Positions 22,095-33,750 of a stretch of 58,469 nucleotides of DNA are shown here, piece after piece (within the stretch, counting starts at the first letter, position 1; the number at the start of each line of letters is the position of its first letter). A program made the translations under genes and the position numbers. Under the pieces are notes generated by a model. It did not search any database, had not been told where the DNA came from, and worked only from the letters and a program-made list of their open reading frames with translations. Location of the stretch: assembly GCA_036784855.1 (NCBI GenBank), contig JAZDSV010000070.1, positions 1-58,469 on the forward strand. The letters are read 5' to 3'. The stretch comes from Aphelidium insulamus. Lineage: Eukaryota; Aphelidiomycota; Aphelidea; Aphelidiaceae.

Positions 22095-23747
22095 ATGTCA
22101 ACACCGCCCCCGACGCGTCGAATGCTGGTTCCGCGCCTTTTACCATCGCAGACCGCGGTGTCCCCGCTAGTTGCGGCAAAGTGCGCGTCTGGCAATGCAC
22201 CGATGGCCGCTACACCCACTCTGCCCCCTCTTCTCGATACGGCCGCATGGCTGGCCCTACTGCGGCGTATCAGCCACGAAAATGGGCCACAACACGCGCT
22301 CATCCTTCAGAAGCACTACTTGGCCGCGCTGGCGCAGCTCAACATCTCGCCCACCATTAGCGCTGCAAATCCGGTATCACCATCTACTTTGAATAGTCTG
22401 CCCACCACCACGCCATCCTCACCCACGGCGACACCGCCACGCCCACGGCAAATCAAGAGCAAACAGTCGAGCCCGAGGATGTCGCTGCCACCATCCGCCA
22501 AAGTACTCATACGCCGGCGCATTAAACAAAAGGTGCCGTGGCTGAGCGACTTGTCATATGAGCTGAGCGATGTGCGGCCGTCTGTTCTCGGCGGCACCGC
22601 TGACTTGACTGACGTACTGCACAAGTGTCGTCAAATGTCACGTCAATGTACGTTCACTACTCTTATATGTAGATATAGTCTTGACATCTTGGCAGGCCAC
22701 GGGGGGAGCGAACGGGCACGGGCAATAAGACGGCTGCAACACCGCGTAAATAGGCGTCTGAAAGCCGAGCGGGACGGTGTCACTGTATTTGATCTGGACC
22801 GATGGGTGACGGAGAGTATGCGCGATGCGTCCAACAAGCTGCAACCGCTCTCCACCAAGCCATTCGACCATCTGGCCGAGGAGCTGCTTGCCGATGCCGG
22901 GTGGCGCGGTCTGGAGTTTGACACTGGCTCCGATATCTATGTTGATGGGTCTGCCCACTGTCGGAGGCGCTCGCGTCGCAGGCTGTCTTATGATGGTTCG
23001 TTGGAGAAGAATGAGAACGGCGCCGTCCGCGTTATTCCATTTGGTGAACGGTTCATCTGCCGCTCGTCGGCTGGCGGCGACCTGTCCAGCTGCCGGCTTC
23101 CCGCATATCTGCACCGAGACTACACGTCCCGGCCGGCAATGATGCAGATATTGTGTGCCGTTCGTGGCATGGCTGCTGGACTGCACAGTGCCGCGGAAAC
23201 CGAAACATCATCGCCATCATCACTATCAATGCACCCCGAATCCATCGACTATGTGTACTTTGACCCGCGGCGACACATGCTTGGCGCCACGCACCTGCTG
23301 CAAGAGTCGCTATGGCCCGGCATCACGTTGGTGGCCGAGGCGGAACAGCCACTGCACGGCCTGATTGCCACGTACGGCCGGCGAGTGGTGGGCGCTTTAT
23401 TTTTTGACACGGCTCCCGACTGTCCCACGGTGTACTTGATGTACTGCTGTGTGGCTGCGGGCTGGGACCGGGCGGGCATCGCCAAGAAACTGCTCTACCT
23501 GGCGGCAGTGGGCGGTGATGACAGTGTGCCGCACGCGCATCTGGTGGCCGGCAAGGACTGGGTGCTGCACGTCATGGCGGATAATGTGGCGGCGGTGCGA
23601 CTCTACTCGCAGATGGGGTTCAAGAGCGAAGCGTTTGTGGTGGGCTACTATGACGCGCATGCACCGCGCTGGGCCGGCTCCTACGCTGACGGAGAAGCAC
23701 CAAGACCACGCCGGAGTGCGTTGTACATGCGGCTGAGACACCGGTAA
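22095..23747 (+). CDS. GNAT acetyltransferase, KAT14/CSRP2BP-like
   Basis: Exons 22095-22647 and 22696-23747, 534 residues. The N-terminal half has Pro/Ser/Thr-rich stretches. The C-terminal GNAT domain (about 380-534) has LLQESLWPGITL (compare the FWPGID motif of KAT14), the acetyl-CoA loop WDRAGIAKKLL, DWVLHVMADNVAAVRLYSQM and a final LYMRLRHR, matching KAT14, a subunit of the animal ATAC complex. Presence in fungi is patchy, mostly basal lineages. The 48-bp intron is a multiple of three with no stop, so retention would leave the frame open. Convergent with gamma-tubulin, 48 bp apart. Confidence 0.8.
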   Translation: MSTPPPTRRMLVPRLLPSQTAVSPLVAAKCASGNAPMAATPTLPPLLDTAAWLALLRRISHENGPQHALILQKHYLAALAQLNISPTISAANPVSPSTLNSLPTTTPSSPTATPPRPRQIKSKQSSPRMSLPPSAKVLIRRRIKQKVPWLSDLSYELSDVRPSVLGGTADLTDVLHKCRQMSRQCTFTTLICRYSLDILAGHGGSERARAIRRLQHRVNRRLKAERDGVTVFDLDRWVTESMRDASNKLQPLSTKPFDHLAEELLADAGWRGLEFDTGSDIYVDGSAHCRRRSRRRLSYDGSLEKNENGAVRVIPFGERFICRSSAGGDLSSCRLPAYLHRDYTSRPAMMQILCAVRGMAAGLHSAAETETSSPSSLSMHPESIDYVYFDPRRHMLGATHLLQESLWPGITLVAEAEQPLHGLIATYGRRVVGALFFDTAPDCPTVYLMYCCVAAGWDRAGIAKKLLYLAAVGGDDSVPHAHLVAGKDWVLHVMADNVAAVRLYSQMGFKSEAFVVGYYDAHAPRWAGSYADGEAPRPRRSALYMRLRHR

Positions 23748-23795
23748 TTGGTGGAAAGTATACGCGGCAAATTGTATTACAGATTGAACAATGCG

Positions 23796-25561
23796 CTACA
23801 CCGCCGTGCTCTGCTTCTGCTGCATCTCGGCGTCGCTCTGGGCCTTTTGCAGTCCCTACAAGTTGATCTGTCAGCCGTAGTATATAATAATTTATAATAG
23901 AATAAGACCACATTCACACATAGTATTGTCAGACATACCCAGGAGAGATAATCTTCGCGTTCGCAGGCCTGATACTCTTCCACCAGGTCCTGGACAACGG
24001 TGCGGCACGAGTCAAATTCGTCCAGCGAGTCGCTAAACATGTCGCACTTCTTGTACTGTTCCAGGAAGGCATTGCGCTTGCGCAGCCGGTCAAACTGGTC
24101 GCAAATGCGTTTGAACAGCGACGCGATCGACGTGTGGTTGGCCAGCATGAGGCCCGACACCTTGTGCGGTGTGGTAACATACGGAGACTTCTTTGTCAGC
24201 GCCACCTGTATGGACGCGGGGCCCCACGGAATAAAGTTGGCCAGTTTGCGCTCCCGGATGCGGAGCAGTGATTTATGCACCTGATTGTGAACACTTGAGA
24301 AAAGCTATTTTATACGAACCTCGGTCGGATCGGCTTCTCCCTGAATGATACTCAGTGCGCTGATGTAACAGCTCTTCTTTGTGGTGTCGGTGGAGACCAT
24401 CTTGTTTTTCGGTTGGAGCAGGCGCCGCATAACATCCAGCACCGATGTTCTTTGCACAGCTTTGGACTGATGTGTACATGAGAAATCTGAAAGCAAAATA
24501 CACTGAAACGATAATCACCTTGTCGGCCTCATCGCTGGTGAATGGAGTGTAGGAGGTGGACAGAAAGTGGCAGCGCGGTGTGGGAATCAAGGCAGCCATC
24601 AGTCCGACCAGATCATTGTTCATGTAGCCTGGGTAGCGCAGCGTCGTGGTACTGGCAGCCATTACCGTTGAGACAAGGCGGTTGGTGTGGGTGAATGTCG
24701 GGTTCTCCAGGAAGAGGCGTTCGGCGGCAATGCGATTGAGTGCGGCATTGTCCAGCACGACCTAGAAGTTATTGAATACATAGATCCCTGATATACAATA
24801 TAGCGTACCACACTGTCTGCATTTTGAGTGAGACGCTTGAGTGACAGGATCGAGTTGTAAGGCTGCACCACTACATCGCTAATCTCCTCGCTGAATACCG
24901 AATAAGTCTGAATAAGTTTCTTTGGGTAGCGGTCATTCAGCGCTTCCAGTAAGTATGAACCGAGTCCGGATCCAGTTCCGCCGGCTATCGAGTGCAGCAA
25001 CATGAAGCCCTGCACGATGTTAATAGACGACAGACACACACAACGGATCACACCTCCAGACTGTCGCTGCCGTCCGCCTCACGGTCAAGCATATCCATCA
25101 CATCGTCGTGCACGGTCTGTCCAGATGAGTAGCCGGATGCCCAGTTATTGCCGGCACCGCCGCCGTCCTTTGACAGGTAGATATTTTCCGGGTTGTACAA
25201 GTTGGCGTATTGCGATTGCAAAATATTGTTGATAACCTGCCAGTGCGGGTGAAATATACTATTGTGTATATATATATAAACGACAATATACATACTCGAG
25301 GCTCCAGGTCCAGTAAAATGGCGCGGGGAATGTAGTGCGCATCGTCGGCCTGATAGAAAAAGACGTCTTTGCGGTCGCCGGCAGCGCCATCAGCGGCAAA
25401 ATCCTGCAATAAACCATCTGGACCAATGCCATGCTCCTCGCACAGCTGCTTCCAGAACTCCATGCCGACTACGCGTGGTGAGGTGGGCACAAGCGTCTTG
25501 ATATTAACGTACTCTGGTTGCCGCATTGGCCCGCCTGTAGCGTGATGATTTCCCTGCACAT
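23796..25561 (-). CDS. TUBG: Gamma-tubulin
   Basis: Eight exons: 25561-25513, 25468-25296, 25236-25054, 25009-24809, 24761-24519, 24466-24320, 24280-23939, 23855-23796; 1398 nt, 465 residues. Start is [20 protein letters not shown] (most orthologues have MPREIITL). The gamma-specific [19 protein letters not shown] and the tubulin GTP-binding loop [13 protein letters not shown] are present, as is KKSPYVTT. It nucleates microtubules at spindle pole bodies or centrosomes within the gamma-tubulin complex. All introns are GT-AG, 41 to 83 bp. Confidence 0.97.
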
Positions 25562-25853
25562 GCACACCATTAAGAAAAGAACATCGTGACATGACGCCTA
25601 AGCTAACACAGCGATTGCTGCATGCAGCACAGCAGGCAGCAAGGCAGCACACCGTACCGCGGCATCGTTAAAGCGCTGTTTCACACTGATATGTATGTTT
25701 TCAATCGGCACCGGAGCTTTATTATTACAATCTGTTGCGTACAACAATCAATGGAGATCCTGTGTACGAGAGAAATCCACACACTAACAACTGCGGGGAT
25801 CATCTCGTTAGTTGCCAACAACAATTGAGTCACACTTAAAAATGTATTGAATA

Positions 25854-26114
25854 TCAGTTATCTCCAATGGCATAATCCTCGAGTGCCAGCAAGCCCGCAA
25901 TCTCATACTGAAACTTTGCGCCACGACGGCAAGGCATTAATGATAATGAACCGCCAATGACAGTAACAAGAGCATTGAAAGTATTTGCAACTTTGTCTGA
26001 TAATGTCAATAACTGTGTACATGGCGCGTTAAAAGCAAACCGTACTTCATCTGCGTCTTGCGCCAATGGTGTCAGATATCTTTGAAATAGCGCAATCGTC
26101 GGGTTTGCTGCCAT
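25854..26114 (-). CDS. Hypothetical 86-residue protein
   Basis: Single open frame starting MAANPTIALFQRYLTPLAQD and ending LEDYAIGDN. Composition is protein-like with a helical N-terminal half. No domain recognised, and no splice sites needed. It lies alone in the interval between gamma-tubulin and THOC1. It may be a small subunit of a larger complex or a chance frame. Confidence 0.35.
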   Translation of the reverse strand: MAANPTIALFQRYLTPLAQDADEVRFAFNAPCTQLLTLSDKVANTFNALVTVIGGSLSLMPCRRGAKFQYEIAGLLALEDYAIGDN

Positions 26115-26260
26115 CTGTCGCGCCAGTTATCAGGTAATTGGCTGAACAGCCTGGCTAGTGCATCCATAGTTCAATTGGCGAGCATCATTAATAAAGCCGG
26201 AATACAGAATGTGCAGCGACACAGCGCTGTATTCGCCGTCATGTATTAAGTATTAAACGA

Positions 26261-26389
26261 ATGTTTGGTGCTGTGAACCTCTTTGCCATCGCTGATATCG
26301 TCAGCAAAGACGGGGTCCTCATGCACCTCGACCGGCTCGGCGTAAAGCACAACGATGCGCCTTCATTCTTAATCCATATTGTGCTGTAA
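26261..26389 (+). CDS. Possible 42-residue small protein or relic
   Basis: ATG frame MFGAVNLFAIADIVSKDGVL to SFLIHIVL with protein-like composition, alone in the 550-bp gap before THOC1. No homology recognised; may be part of a spliced gene or chance. Confidence 0.18.
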   Translation: MFGAVNLFAIADIVSKDGVLMHLDRLGVKHNDAPSFLIHIVL

Positions 26390-26669
26390 ATATTCGGGAG
26401 TGCGCATCCTGCAGCTGACAGCAGTGGCGTATGATATACGTGACAGGTCATAGTGCGAATACGCTGACTGTTGAATTGCTGATACATTAATACATCCCGC
26501 TGTATGAGTCCTGCATTTCCACATGCTGAGCATTAAAGCTTGACGATATAGGTGGTTCGCGTGTCTGTCTGCGACCTGTCGCTCCAAGCACGGCTAACGA
26601 ATCCAAGCTGATGCATTTAGTACCGAATATAGAGTCATCAGGCTTCGAACGTCTTCACGATCCTTAATA

Positions 26670-28970
26670 ATGGAATCAGATAACGACAATATGCTGCCCG
26701 CCCGACTGGCCGGCGTGATGGCCGCGGTGATGGAGGCAGCACTGCGATACGTACAGGCAGATGCTACCAGCCAAGCAGGCGTCGTGCCGCAACTCGTCGA
26801 CGTGATCACGGCGGCCACGGAGCAGCTGGGGTTGACGCGCGCGCGATGCCTTGCTGTCGTGGAGTATGCTCTGCGCGAGCACTTGACCACGATGGCCGTG
26901 GCGGTGCCTGATGGCTCCGAGGCCGATGCAATTGCGGTAGCATGGTTATTCATATGAAAAACTGTGCTCACCGAAGCTGTAGCTGAGACGATCGCTGGAA
27001 TTCCTGACGCAGTGTATGCATACCGGTCGGTCTAATCATTATCTATGGACACTGCTTGCCACTTACAGCTCTCACTATGCACAGAACTGATATCGCCGCT
27101 GTCCATGTGGAGCCTGTTTGGCGATGTATTCGACTCGCTGCCGGTGGTCGAGTGCCCGCGCATCTTTGACTTTATACGTGAATACGTCTCGCGGAGAAAG
27201 GTGTTATTGACTGCACGCCTTTTATATATATACATAATTAACATGTATGATTGTTAGGCAGAGACAATGGACCTGCGGCTGGGTCTGATGGTGCTGCGAG
27301 TATTCAACGACTTGTTGCGGAGACTGTCGCGCACCACAGACACGGTGTTTTGTGGCCGTATTCTCATACTCTTGGCCGGCCTGTTTCCCATCACCGAGAG
27401 ATCTGGTTTGTATTTTTGAGCATTATTTTACGAAGTATAACACAATGTGCAGGTGTTAATGCTGCCGGCAACTTCAATACGGACAATGTGACGTTGTTTG
27501 AGGGCCGAGATGATTTGGGTCTGGACGAGAATCTGCGCAACCAGACCTTACCTGCTTCTACTGCTGCTGTGGACTACTCTTCTACAAGTATGGCTGTCGA
27601 TCTGCCAGGCGTGTACCGCATGTTTTGGCGACTGCAAGATTTCTACTCCAACCCGCCGTCCATCTACCGCAATCAGAGTGCATTTGCGCTCTTTCAAAAG
27701 GTTTGACATACTGTAATGTAATCGACCTATGACAACGTATTAATAGTGCGTCGATGGAGTGTTTGGAATATTCGCCGAGATCAATGGACAAAACGGGCCC
27801 ACAGGCACAGACAGCACAACTGATCTGGAGCCGCAGGGCGGATTCTTTCCCAAGTATTTGACGGGAGTGTCTATATTCCCGTTGGAGCTGCATGATACAA
27901 CGTTCCGCCGCTCTGTCCTCTCGCAGACAGTGTTCATACTGCACCACCTGAAGAATGTATTTATTGTCAATGATACCACCGCCGAGCATGGAGACAAAGG
28001 GGACACGGCAAAGCGCGCGACACCCTCACCGTCACCCTCTCCGCTGAGACCTCCTCTGGAAATAGCTGGGATCGCCGAGTGGCTGGAGGCGACGCTGCAG
28101 ACCGCCATGCAGCTGGTGGAACAGAGCGGCGCAGATGGGCCGCGACACCTGCACGCACTGTCCGACGCATCCAGCCGCGAACAGGCGTGGGTCACGTGGA
28201 AAGTGCGGGACAAGTGTGCCAAGTTTGAACTGGACCGAGTGGACATTGACACGCAGCCCGCGCTCAAGAAGGCGACGCTGCTCTCCGCCGCCAACCCGTA
28301 CGGCGACCCCTCCATGGCCCTGGTCTTCTCTCAGCTAGACAATCTGGACCGCCTAGAGTCAGAGTATGAAAGTGTGTAAATCTTTGTCAGCATACACTCA
28401 TATTTTATCAGAGCGCTGCATGTCCCGACGCTGGACGAACTGCTCGAACCACTGCGAGAACAAATGAACCCCGACGACCAGATCGACGCCGAGTACCGGC
28501 TCAGCGCCGACATGTCGTATGTGTGGCGCGCACTCCGACTGGCCACCAAGGAGCACTGGCAGCTGCTCAGCAAAATTGACGGCGCAAGTGTGTTTGATGT
28601 GGAAAAGTTGTGCGCGGCGCTGGATCAGCAGCAGCGACAACAGCAACAGCTGCACAAAACAACAACAACAACAACAACAATGGACATGGCGGTGGATGTC
28701 GAGGTGCCACGAGCAAACAGCGCCATCAACTCGGCCGTACCCTCGGAGGATGCCGCCATCGACGATGAAAAAGCGCAGCAGCCAGTTGATACCATCGATG
28801 ATACTGGAGCGATCAATGAGCAGCCAAATAGTGAAGACCAGAAAGACATGATGGACGCAACCATTGCACCCATGGATACAACAGGCACTATCCAAGCGGA
28901 ACAAGTTAACGCAGAGCAAGAACCCTCAGATTCAACAATGCTGCTGGACGACGAAGCAGAGAAAATATAA
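26670..28970 (+). CDS. THOC1: THO complex subunit 1 (THOC1/Hpr1)
   Basis: Exons 26670-26936, 27069-27200, 27258-27405, 27453-27700, 27747-28363 and 28412-28970; 1971 nt, 656 residues. Similarity to THOC1 is strong in VFNDLLRRLSRTTDTVFCGR, MFWRLQDFYSNPPSIY, FRRSVLSQTVFILHHLKNV and MSYVWRALRLATKEHW. THO couples transcription elongation with mRNP packaging and export as part of TREX. The C terminus is Gln/Thr-rich then acidic, without the death domain of animal THOC1. Intron 1 (132 bp) is longer than the rest, but no extra in-phase exon fits. Its stop is 31 bp before the next start codon. Confidence 0.92.
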
Positions 28971-29001
28971 CGATTAGGGTTGCCGCTTGATTGCACAAAT
29001 C

Positions 29002-29425
29002 ATGTCGACTTATATTCGGTGAGTGCGCGTGGTGTACATATGTGTGGTGGTGGTGGTGGTGGTAGTGGTGGTTGTGGTGTACATATACGTATGCGTATTC
29101 ATTTTCATATGCAATATCCCGTAGGGCACCACGCGCCACCAAGCCCATTAAGGTGACGCTGCGGCCGAGACGAGCCGGAGCTGCGGGCGGCCAGAAGGCA
29201 TGCACGCAGGAGATGACGGCCCTGTTCAACTGCTGGAAGCTGAATGCCGTGGACGCCGTGCCGTGCCAGATACACGCGGCCTCACTGCGCCAGTGCGTTG
29301 GCTCCACGGTGCGTATAATGTATAATCTTACGTACTTATCACCGCCACCACAGACGCCCACGCCCGCCCCCGACTACTCGGCGCTCAACTACCACCTGAA
29401 CAGGCTCATCAACCGCAATCGCTAA
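29002..29425 (+). CDS. MRP10: Mitochondrial small-subunit ribosomal protein mS37 (Mrp10/CHCHD1)
   Basis: Exons 29002-29018, 29125-29308 and 29354-29425; 273 nt, 90 residues. A basic N terminus (KVTLRPRRAG) precedes a CHCH domain with two perfect CX9C motifs (CTQEMTALFNC and CQIHAASLRQC), then ALNYHLNRLINRNR, matching the C-terminal NYH motif of Mrp10. Imported through Mia40 oxidative folding and built into the mitoribosome. Intron 1 holds a (GTG)n run at about 29042-29075. The first exon codes only 17 nt. Confidence 0.88.
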
Positions 29426-29506
29426 GTGCATCCACATGGCAATAGATATGCAAAAGTATATACAGTATACATTGATATACATGAACTGAGATTTACTATT
29501 AAGGCA

Positions 29507-30496
29507 TCACTGCTCAAATGGACGCGCCTCCATGCCGTCGGGTGGGCGCACAGGGACCGGCGCCTTGCCCACATCGCTCCAGTTGGTGCTGAGCGCCGTG
29601 CCGCCACTCTCCGTGAAACTCTTGATCATGGCTTTGCGCGTCTCGTCGGAGCCGTCGCGGTAGATCTGCTGGAACAGTGCGTTCAGCGCCTGGTCGCCCT
29701 CTGGCTTCTCGTCGTCAGCCGCCACTTCTGCCGCGGCACGGTTCCAGTCCACGGCCTTCTTGGAGGAGGATGGGTAGGCGGGCGGTGCCGACGTGGTGCT
29801 GTGTGCTGGTGCCGTATTGCTTGCTCGCTCCACGATGGCCTCTGTGACATTATACATAATTAATATAAAGAGAGAGACACAGAGACAGAGAGAGAGAGAG
29901 TGTGTGTGTGTGTGTACGAGAGTTGGTTATTAATGTGCAGGCACTTCATACACACAGCAAATCATGAGTAAGGATACCAACATCAATATATATACCGCAC
30001 ATATATATAAAGAGATACATAGGTATCACGCACCGTCAGCAGTGCCGGTCAGATGGGTCCAGTGCAGGCCGGCGGAGCGTTTGCACAGCTGCACCTCCAC
30101 CTTGGTCTTGTAGAGCTGCGTGCGACACTGTGCCGCGTCGATCTCGTGTGACAGCGGTGCCAGCTGCAGCTCGCACTCGCCACTGCCATTTGCACCGCGG
30201 TATGTGACCGTTACCTTTAAGTATATTACATGCATATATAAATAGTATAATATATCACATATATGGATACCGTGCGAGCATCGGGGTAAGTGACCGTGAG
30301 TTGGTCCGCCGTGCAGTTGCGCAGATAGAGAGTGACGATGACGTGCGAGGCCGACTGGTACCAGTCGTGGCTGCCGGCCATTGAATTCAATGCAGGATAC
30401 ATATGCAGTGCAGCACAGGCATACATACCGGATGGCAGTCTGCGATGGCGGTTGCTGTGGTTGTTGCATAGTTGAATCCGCAGCCATTGCGGCCAT
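29507..30496 (-). CDS. SGT1: SGT1-like co-chaperone (CS + SGS domains, no TPR)
   Basis: Exons 30496-30429, 30370-30271, 30214-30034 and 29841-29507; 684 nt, 227 residues. CS domain from HDWYQSASHVIVTLYLRNCT to KVEVQLCKRSAGLHW. SGS domain near the C terminus (NALFQQIYRDGSDETRKAMI, then SFTESGGTALSTNW). The TPR part of plant and yeast SGT1 is absent, as in animal-type short forms. It bridges Hsp90 with SCF/Skp1 and kinetochore clients. Intron 3 (29842-30033) contains (GA)n(GT)n at 29869-29914. Confidence 0.9.
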
Positions 30497-30605
30497 TGCC
30501 GATCAATTAATAGTGTGATAAGCGTGATGCGTTGGGGTAAAATAAAATCACAGCATTGAATTCTCCATATTCTCCATATTGGTTTTATTTCAAATAGTTA
30601 GTAGT

Positions 30606-30700
30606 TGTTACTGGACCCGGACTACTAGCCCGACCAGATCCAGCTGCCAGAGATCGTCGACTTGTGCGGACAGGGCAGACCCATATTGTCGCATGTCATG
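30606..30700 (-). other. Possible terminal exon of an unplaced minus-strand gene
   Basis: After an acceptor-like TATGTAG the minus strand is open: DMRQYGSALSAQVDDLWQLD then LVGLVVRVQ and TAA at about 30609, followed by AAATAAA. Upstream exons are not found because the 111-bp repeats occupy that space. Weak. Confidence 0.2.
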
Positions 30701-30704
30701 TTCT

Positions 30705-31121
30705 ACATATGGTGTTGAATAGTTTTGCCACGTATATTTATGCACTCAGCACAATAATATTCTGAATGCAGATGCCAAATCCATGTGAATTGAATTCTTC
30801 ATAACTTGCTGGCGTGCCATACATATGGTGTGTGATTGCCACGTATATTTATGCACTGTGTGCAATACTATTCTGAATGCAGGTGCCAAATCCACGTGCA
30901 TTGAATTATCCATCTTTTACTGCAACCATACGGCGTGTGAATAGTTTTGCTACATCTATTTATGCACTCGGCACAATAATATTCTGAATGCAGATGCCAA
31001 ATCTACGTGCATTGAATTATCCATCTTTTACTGCAACCATACGGTGTGTGAATAATTTTGCAACATATATTTATGCACTCGCACAATAATATTCTGAATG
31101 CAGGTGCCAAATCTACTTGCA
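30705..31121. repeat. Four tandem copies of a 111-bp repeat
   Basis: The word TGCACT in the core ATTTATGCACTC recurs at 30741, 30852, 30963 and 31074, a constant 111-bp spacing. Each copy continues ATTCTGAATGCAG[A/G]TGCCAAAT. Copies are diverged by scattered substitutions. Noncoding, upstream of the ACSF3-like gene. Confidence 0.93.
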
Positions 31122-31232
31122 TTCGGTGTACCAGCTAGTAAACTGGTACCCATGTCATGGCAGCTTGAGTGAGAGATCAATGTGCTGTAACAATACAGCA
31201 TATTGCCTGGCTTGTCTACCTATGTATCAATC

Positions 31233-33585
31233 ATGCATTCACCTATTATGGCCGCCATGTTGCGATTAATTACGCGTCGATGGCTGTGTAATGTGCGTAC
31301 GGCGCGTATGGCCAGCACCGCCAGCACCACCCCCACAACAGCATTCACACCCCGCACAACATTCATGGAGCGCATGTGGCAGCTGTCTCATGAGTCGTCG
31401 CAGGCACGCTAATACATATTATTTGATAATATAATATACGTAATGATAATGATCTTAATGCAGAATGGGCTGGTGCGGGTGGCTGTGCGCAGTGGCGGCA
31501 TAGATTACTATCACACAGAACTTTTGTGTGCAGCCACCAAACTGCGCGATAAAATGTGCCGTGCTCGTGGTGGCGTTGAACCACGCACCGTTGCGTACAT
31601 CATGCCAAACACTGTTGATGCAGTTGTGTCCCTGCTCTCGTGCTGGCACCCATCATCTTCAAGTTCTTCACCATCAATGGCCAGTATTGCCGTGCCCTTG
31701 TGTAAGTATCAAGTGTGTTTTTATGTTATAATCAGTGTACGTTCGTTGTAAATATGTGTGATGATGTATAACTACATGACAACTACAGGCAATACATATG
31801 TATGTAACAGAGTACAGCGCAGGCACAAACAGCGCGAGAATGGCATCAGGCCATCGTGGATTCCGAGGCAGACACGCTGCTGGTGCATCCGGCATTCAAG
31901 CCTCGCTGCGAGGATATGTTGCGCGATTGTGGTCCGATCAGTGCGTCCATTGTGGTGGGCAGCGCTTTGCCGCCACGGGATGCTGGCACGGCGGATGATG
32001 AATGTTTCACGCCGACATCATTTCCTGCACCAAGCACACCTGCGCTCATAATATACACCAGTGGCACTACGGGCAAGTGCTATGTTGTCCCTTTTAGATA
32101 TATTCATATATTCATCTTGATGTTACTATTTAGGAAGACCAAAGGGCGTGGTGCACACACACGGCTCACTGGCGGCGCAGATGGCATCGCTAGTGACGGC
32201 GTGGGAACTGACGCCAACTGATCGCATTCTGCACTGTCTGCCACTCAACCACATTCACGGCCTGGTCAATGGGTTGTTGGCGATGTTGTACGCCGGCGGG
32301 ACCGTGGAGTTTATGACGGGTGGTCCGTTGGGTGTAGTGTCCAAGAAAACTGCCAGTGCCGATCAGTGGACTCACTACCGACCACAGTGGGTGTGGCAAC
32401 GGTTGCTGGAGGACACTGTTACCTCTGGCAATTCAGCCAACAGCCATCGAGCCATCACGGTGCTGATGGCTGTGCCCACCATTTACGCACAGCTAGTGCG
32501 CCACTTCAACCACGCACTGTCGGACGGGGAGAGGCACAGGTTGCGTGCTGGGCTGCGGGACAGCATGCGTCTGTGTGTCAGTGGCAGCAGCGCGCTGCCC
32601 GACTCCATATTCGACTCGTGGTGGCGCATGTGGCAGACTGACGACAGCGCTGGCGATGAGCGTCCGTGGCACACACTGTTGGAGCGGTACGGCATGACGG
32701 AGATCGGTGGGTTGTGCTGGATGGTGGTGCTGATGGTGTGTAGCTGAGTTGACCGTCCGTAGGTATGGCACTCTCTAATCCGTACCGTGGTCAGCGGGTC
32801 AAGGTGTGTTTACCATTTTATGCATAGAAATTGTGTCTCCATATATGTATGACAGGGAACAGTGGGCGGGCCACTACCCGGGGTTGAGGTGCGGCTGGTG
32901 GACACGGAGCGTGGCGATAAGCTATGCACTGGTCCTCTGGAGGCCGGCGAGCTGCAAGTCCGCGGTGATACTGTCTTTAAAGAGTATGTATGCTAATAAT
33001 TATATTTATATAACGCTAATAATTATATTTATATATTCTAATAATTGCAGGTACTGGAGGCGTCCAGAGGCAACAAGGGAAGCTTGGAGCAATATAAATG
33101 AATGTGATGGCGATACTGCTGACAAAGGCACCGATACAAATAAGTGGTTCCGCACCGGAGACATCGCCGAACGAACCAACGCCGATAACAGCGTGTACCG
33201 CATACTGGGCCGCGCCAGTGTCGACATTATCAAGAGCGGTGGGTACAAGTTGTCCGCGCTGGAGATTGAGCGCGCGGTGATGGACTGCTGTTCCGGGTGG
33301 CTGGCCGAGTGCAGTGTGCTGGGTGTTGCCGATACCGCGGCGTGGGGCGACGAGCGGGTGGGCATCGTTGTGGCAGTTATGGCAACAGTTGGCGACAGAG
33401 CAGAGTGTTTGACAGTGGACGCACGGCGGCCAGAAGCACTGCTGCACCGCATACGCAACGCCACTGGGAGACAGCTGGCCGGCTACAAGCTGCCCCGCGT
33501 GATCAGGGTTGTGCCGGCATTGCCGCGCAATTCCATGGGCAAGGTGAACAAGCGTGAGCTGGCCGGGCTCTTTGCAACAATTTAA
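31233..33585 (+). CDS. ACSF3: Mitochondrial acyl-CoA synthetase, malonyl-CoA synthetase (ACSF3)-like
   Basis: Exons 31233-31403, 31464-31701, 31818-32072, 32134-32706, 32763-32803, 32856-32983 and 33051-33585; 1941 nt, 646 residues (641 from the ATG at 31248). An Arg/Thr-rich N terminus looks like a mitochondrial presequence. AMP-binding motif YTSGTTGRPKGV, LLERYGMTEIGMALSNPYRG, hinge RILGRASVDIIKSGGYKLSA and the A10 lysine in PRNSMGKVNKREL are all seen. ACSF3 makes malonyl-CoA from malonate for mitochondrial fatty acid synthesis and malonylation; methylmalonate is also used. Two introns are GC-AG: intron 3 (GCAAGT at 32073, forced by the SGTTGRPKGV motif) and probably intron 1 (GCACGC at 31404). 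Substrate is inferred from family resemblance. Confidence 0.88.
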
Positions 33586-33750
33586 TGAAATAATTTTTTA
33601 AATAATTTAATAAATAATGCAACAATTTCTGGCTTATACATTGCATTTATTGAGTTGTGATGTGGAGTGGTGAGCGGTGGTGAGGCGCCGAGTGTGAATT
33701 GTGCGTGTGAGGTGGAGTGGAGTGTGTGGGAGCGGAGCAATTGGTACCCG

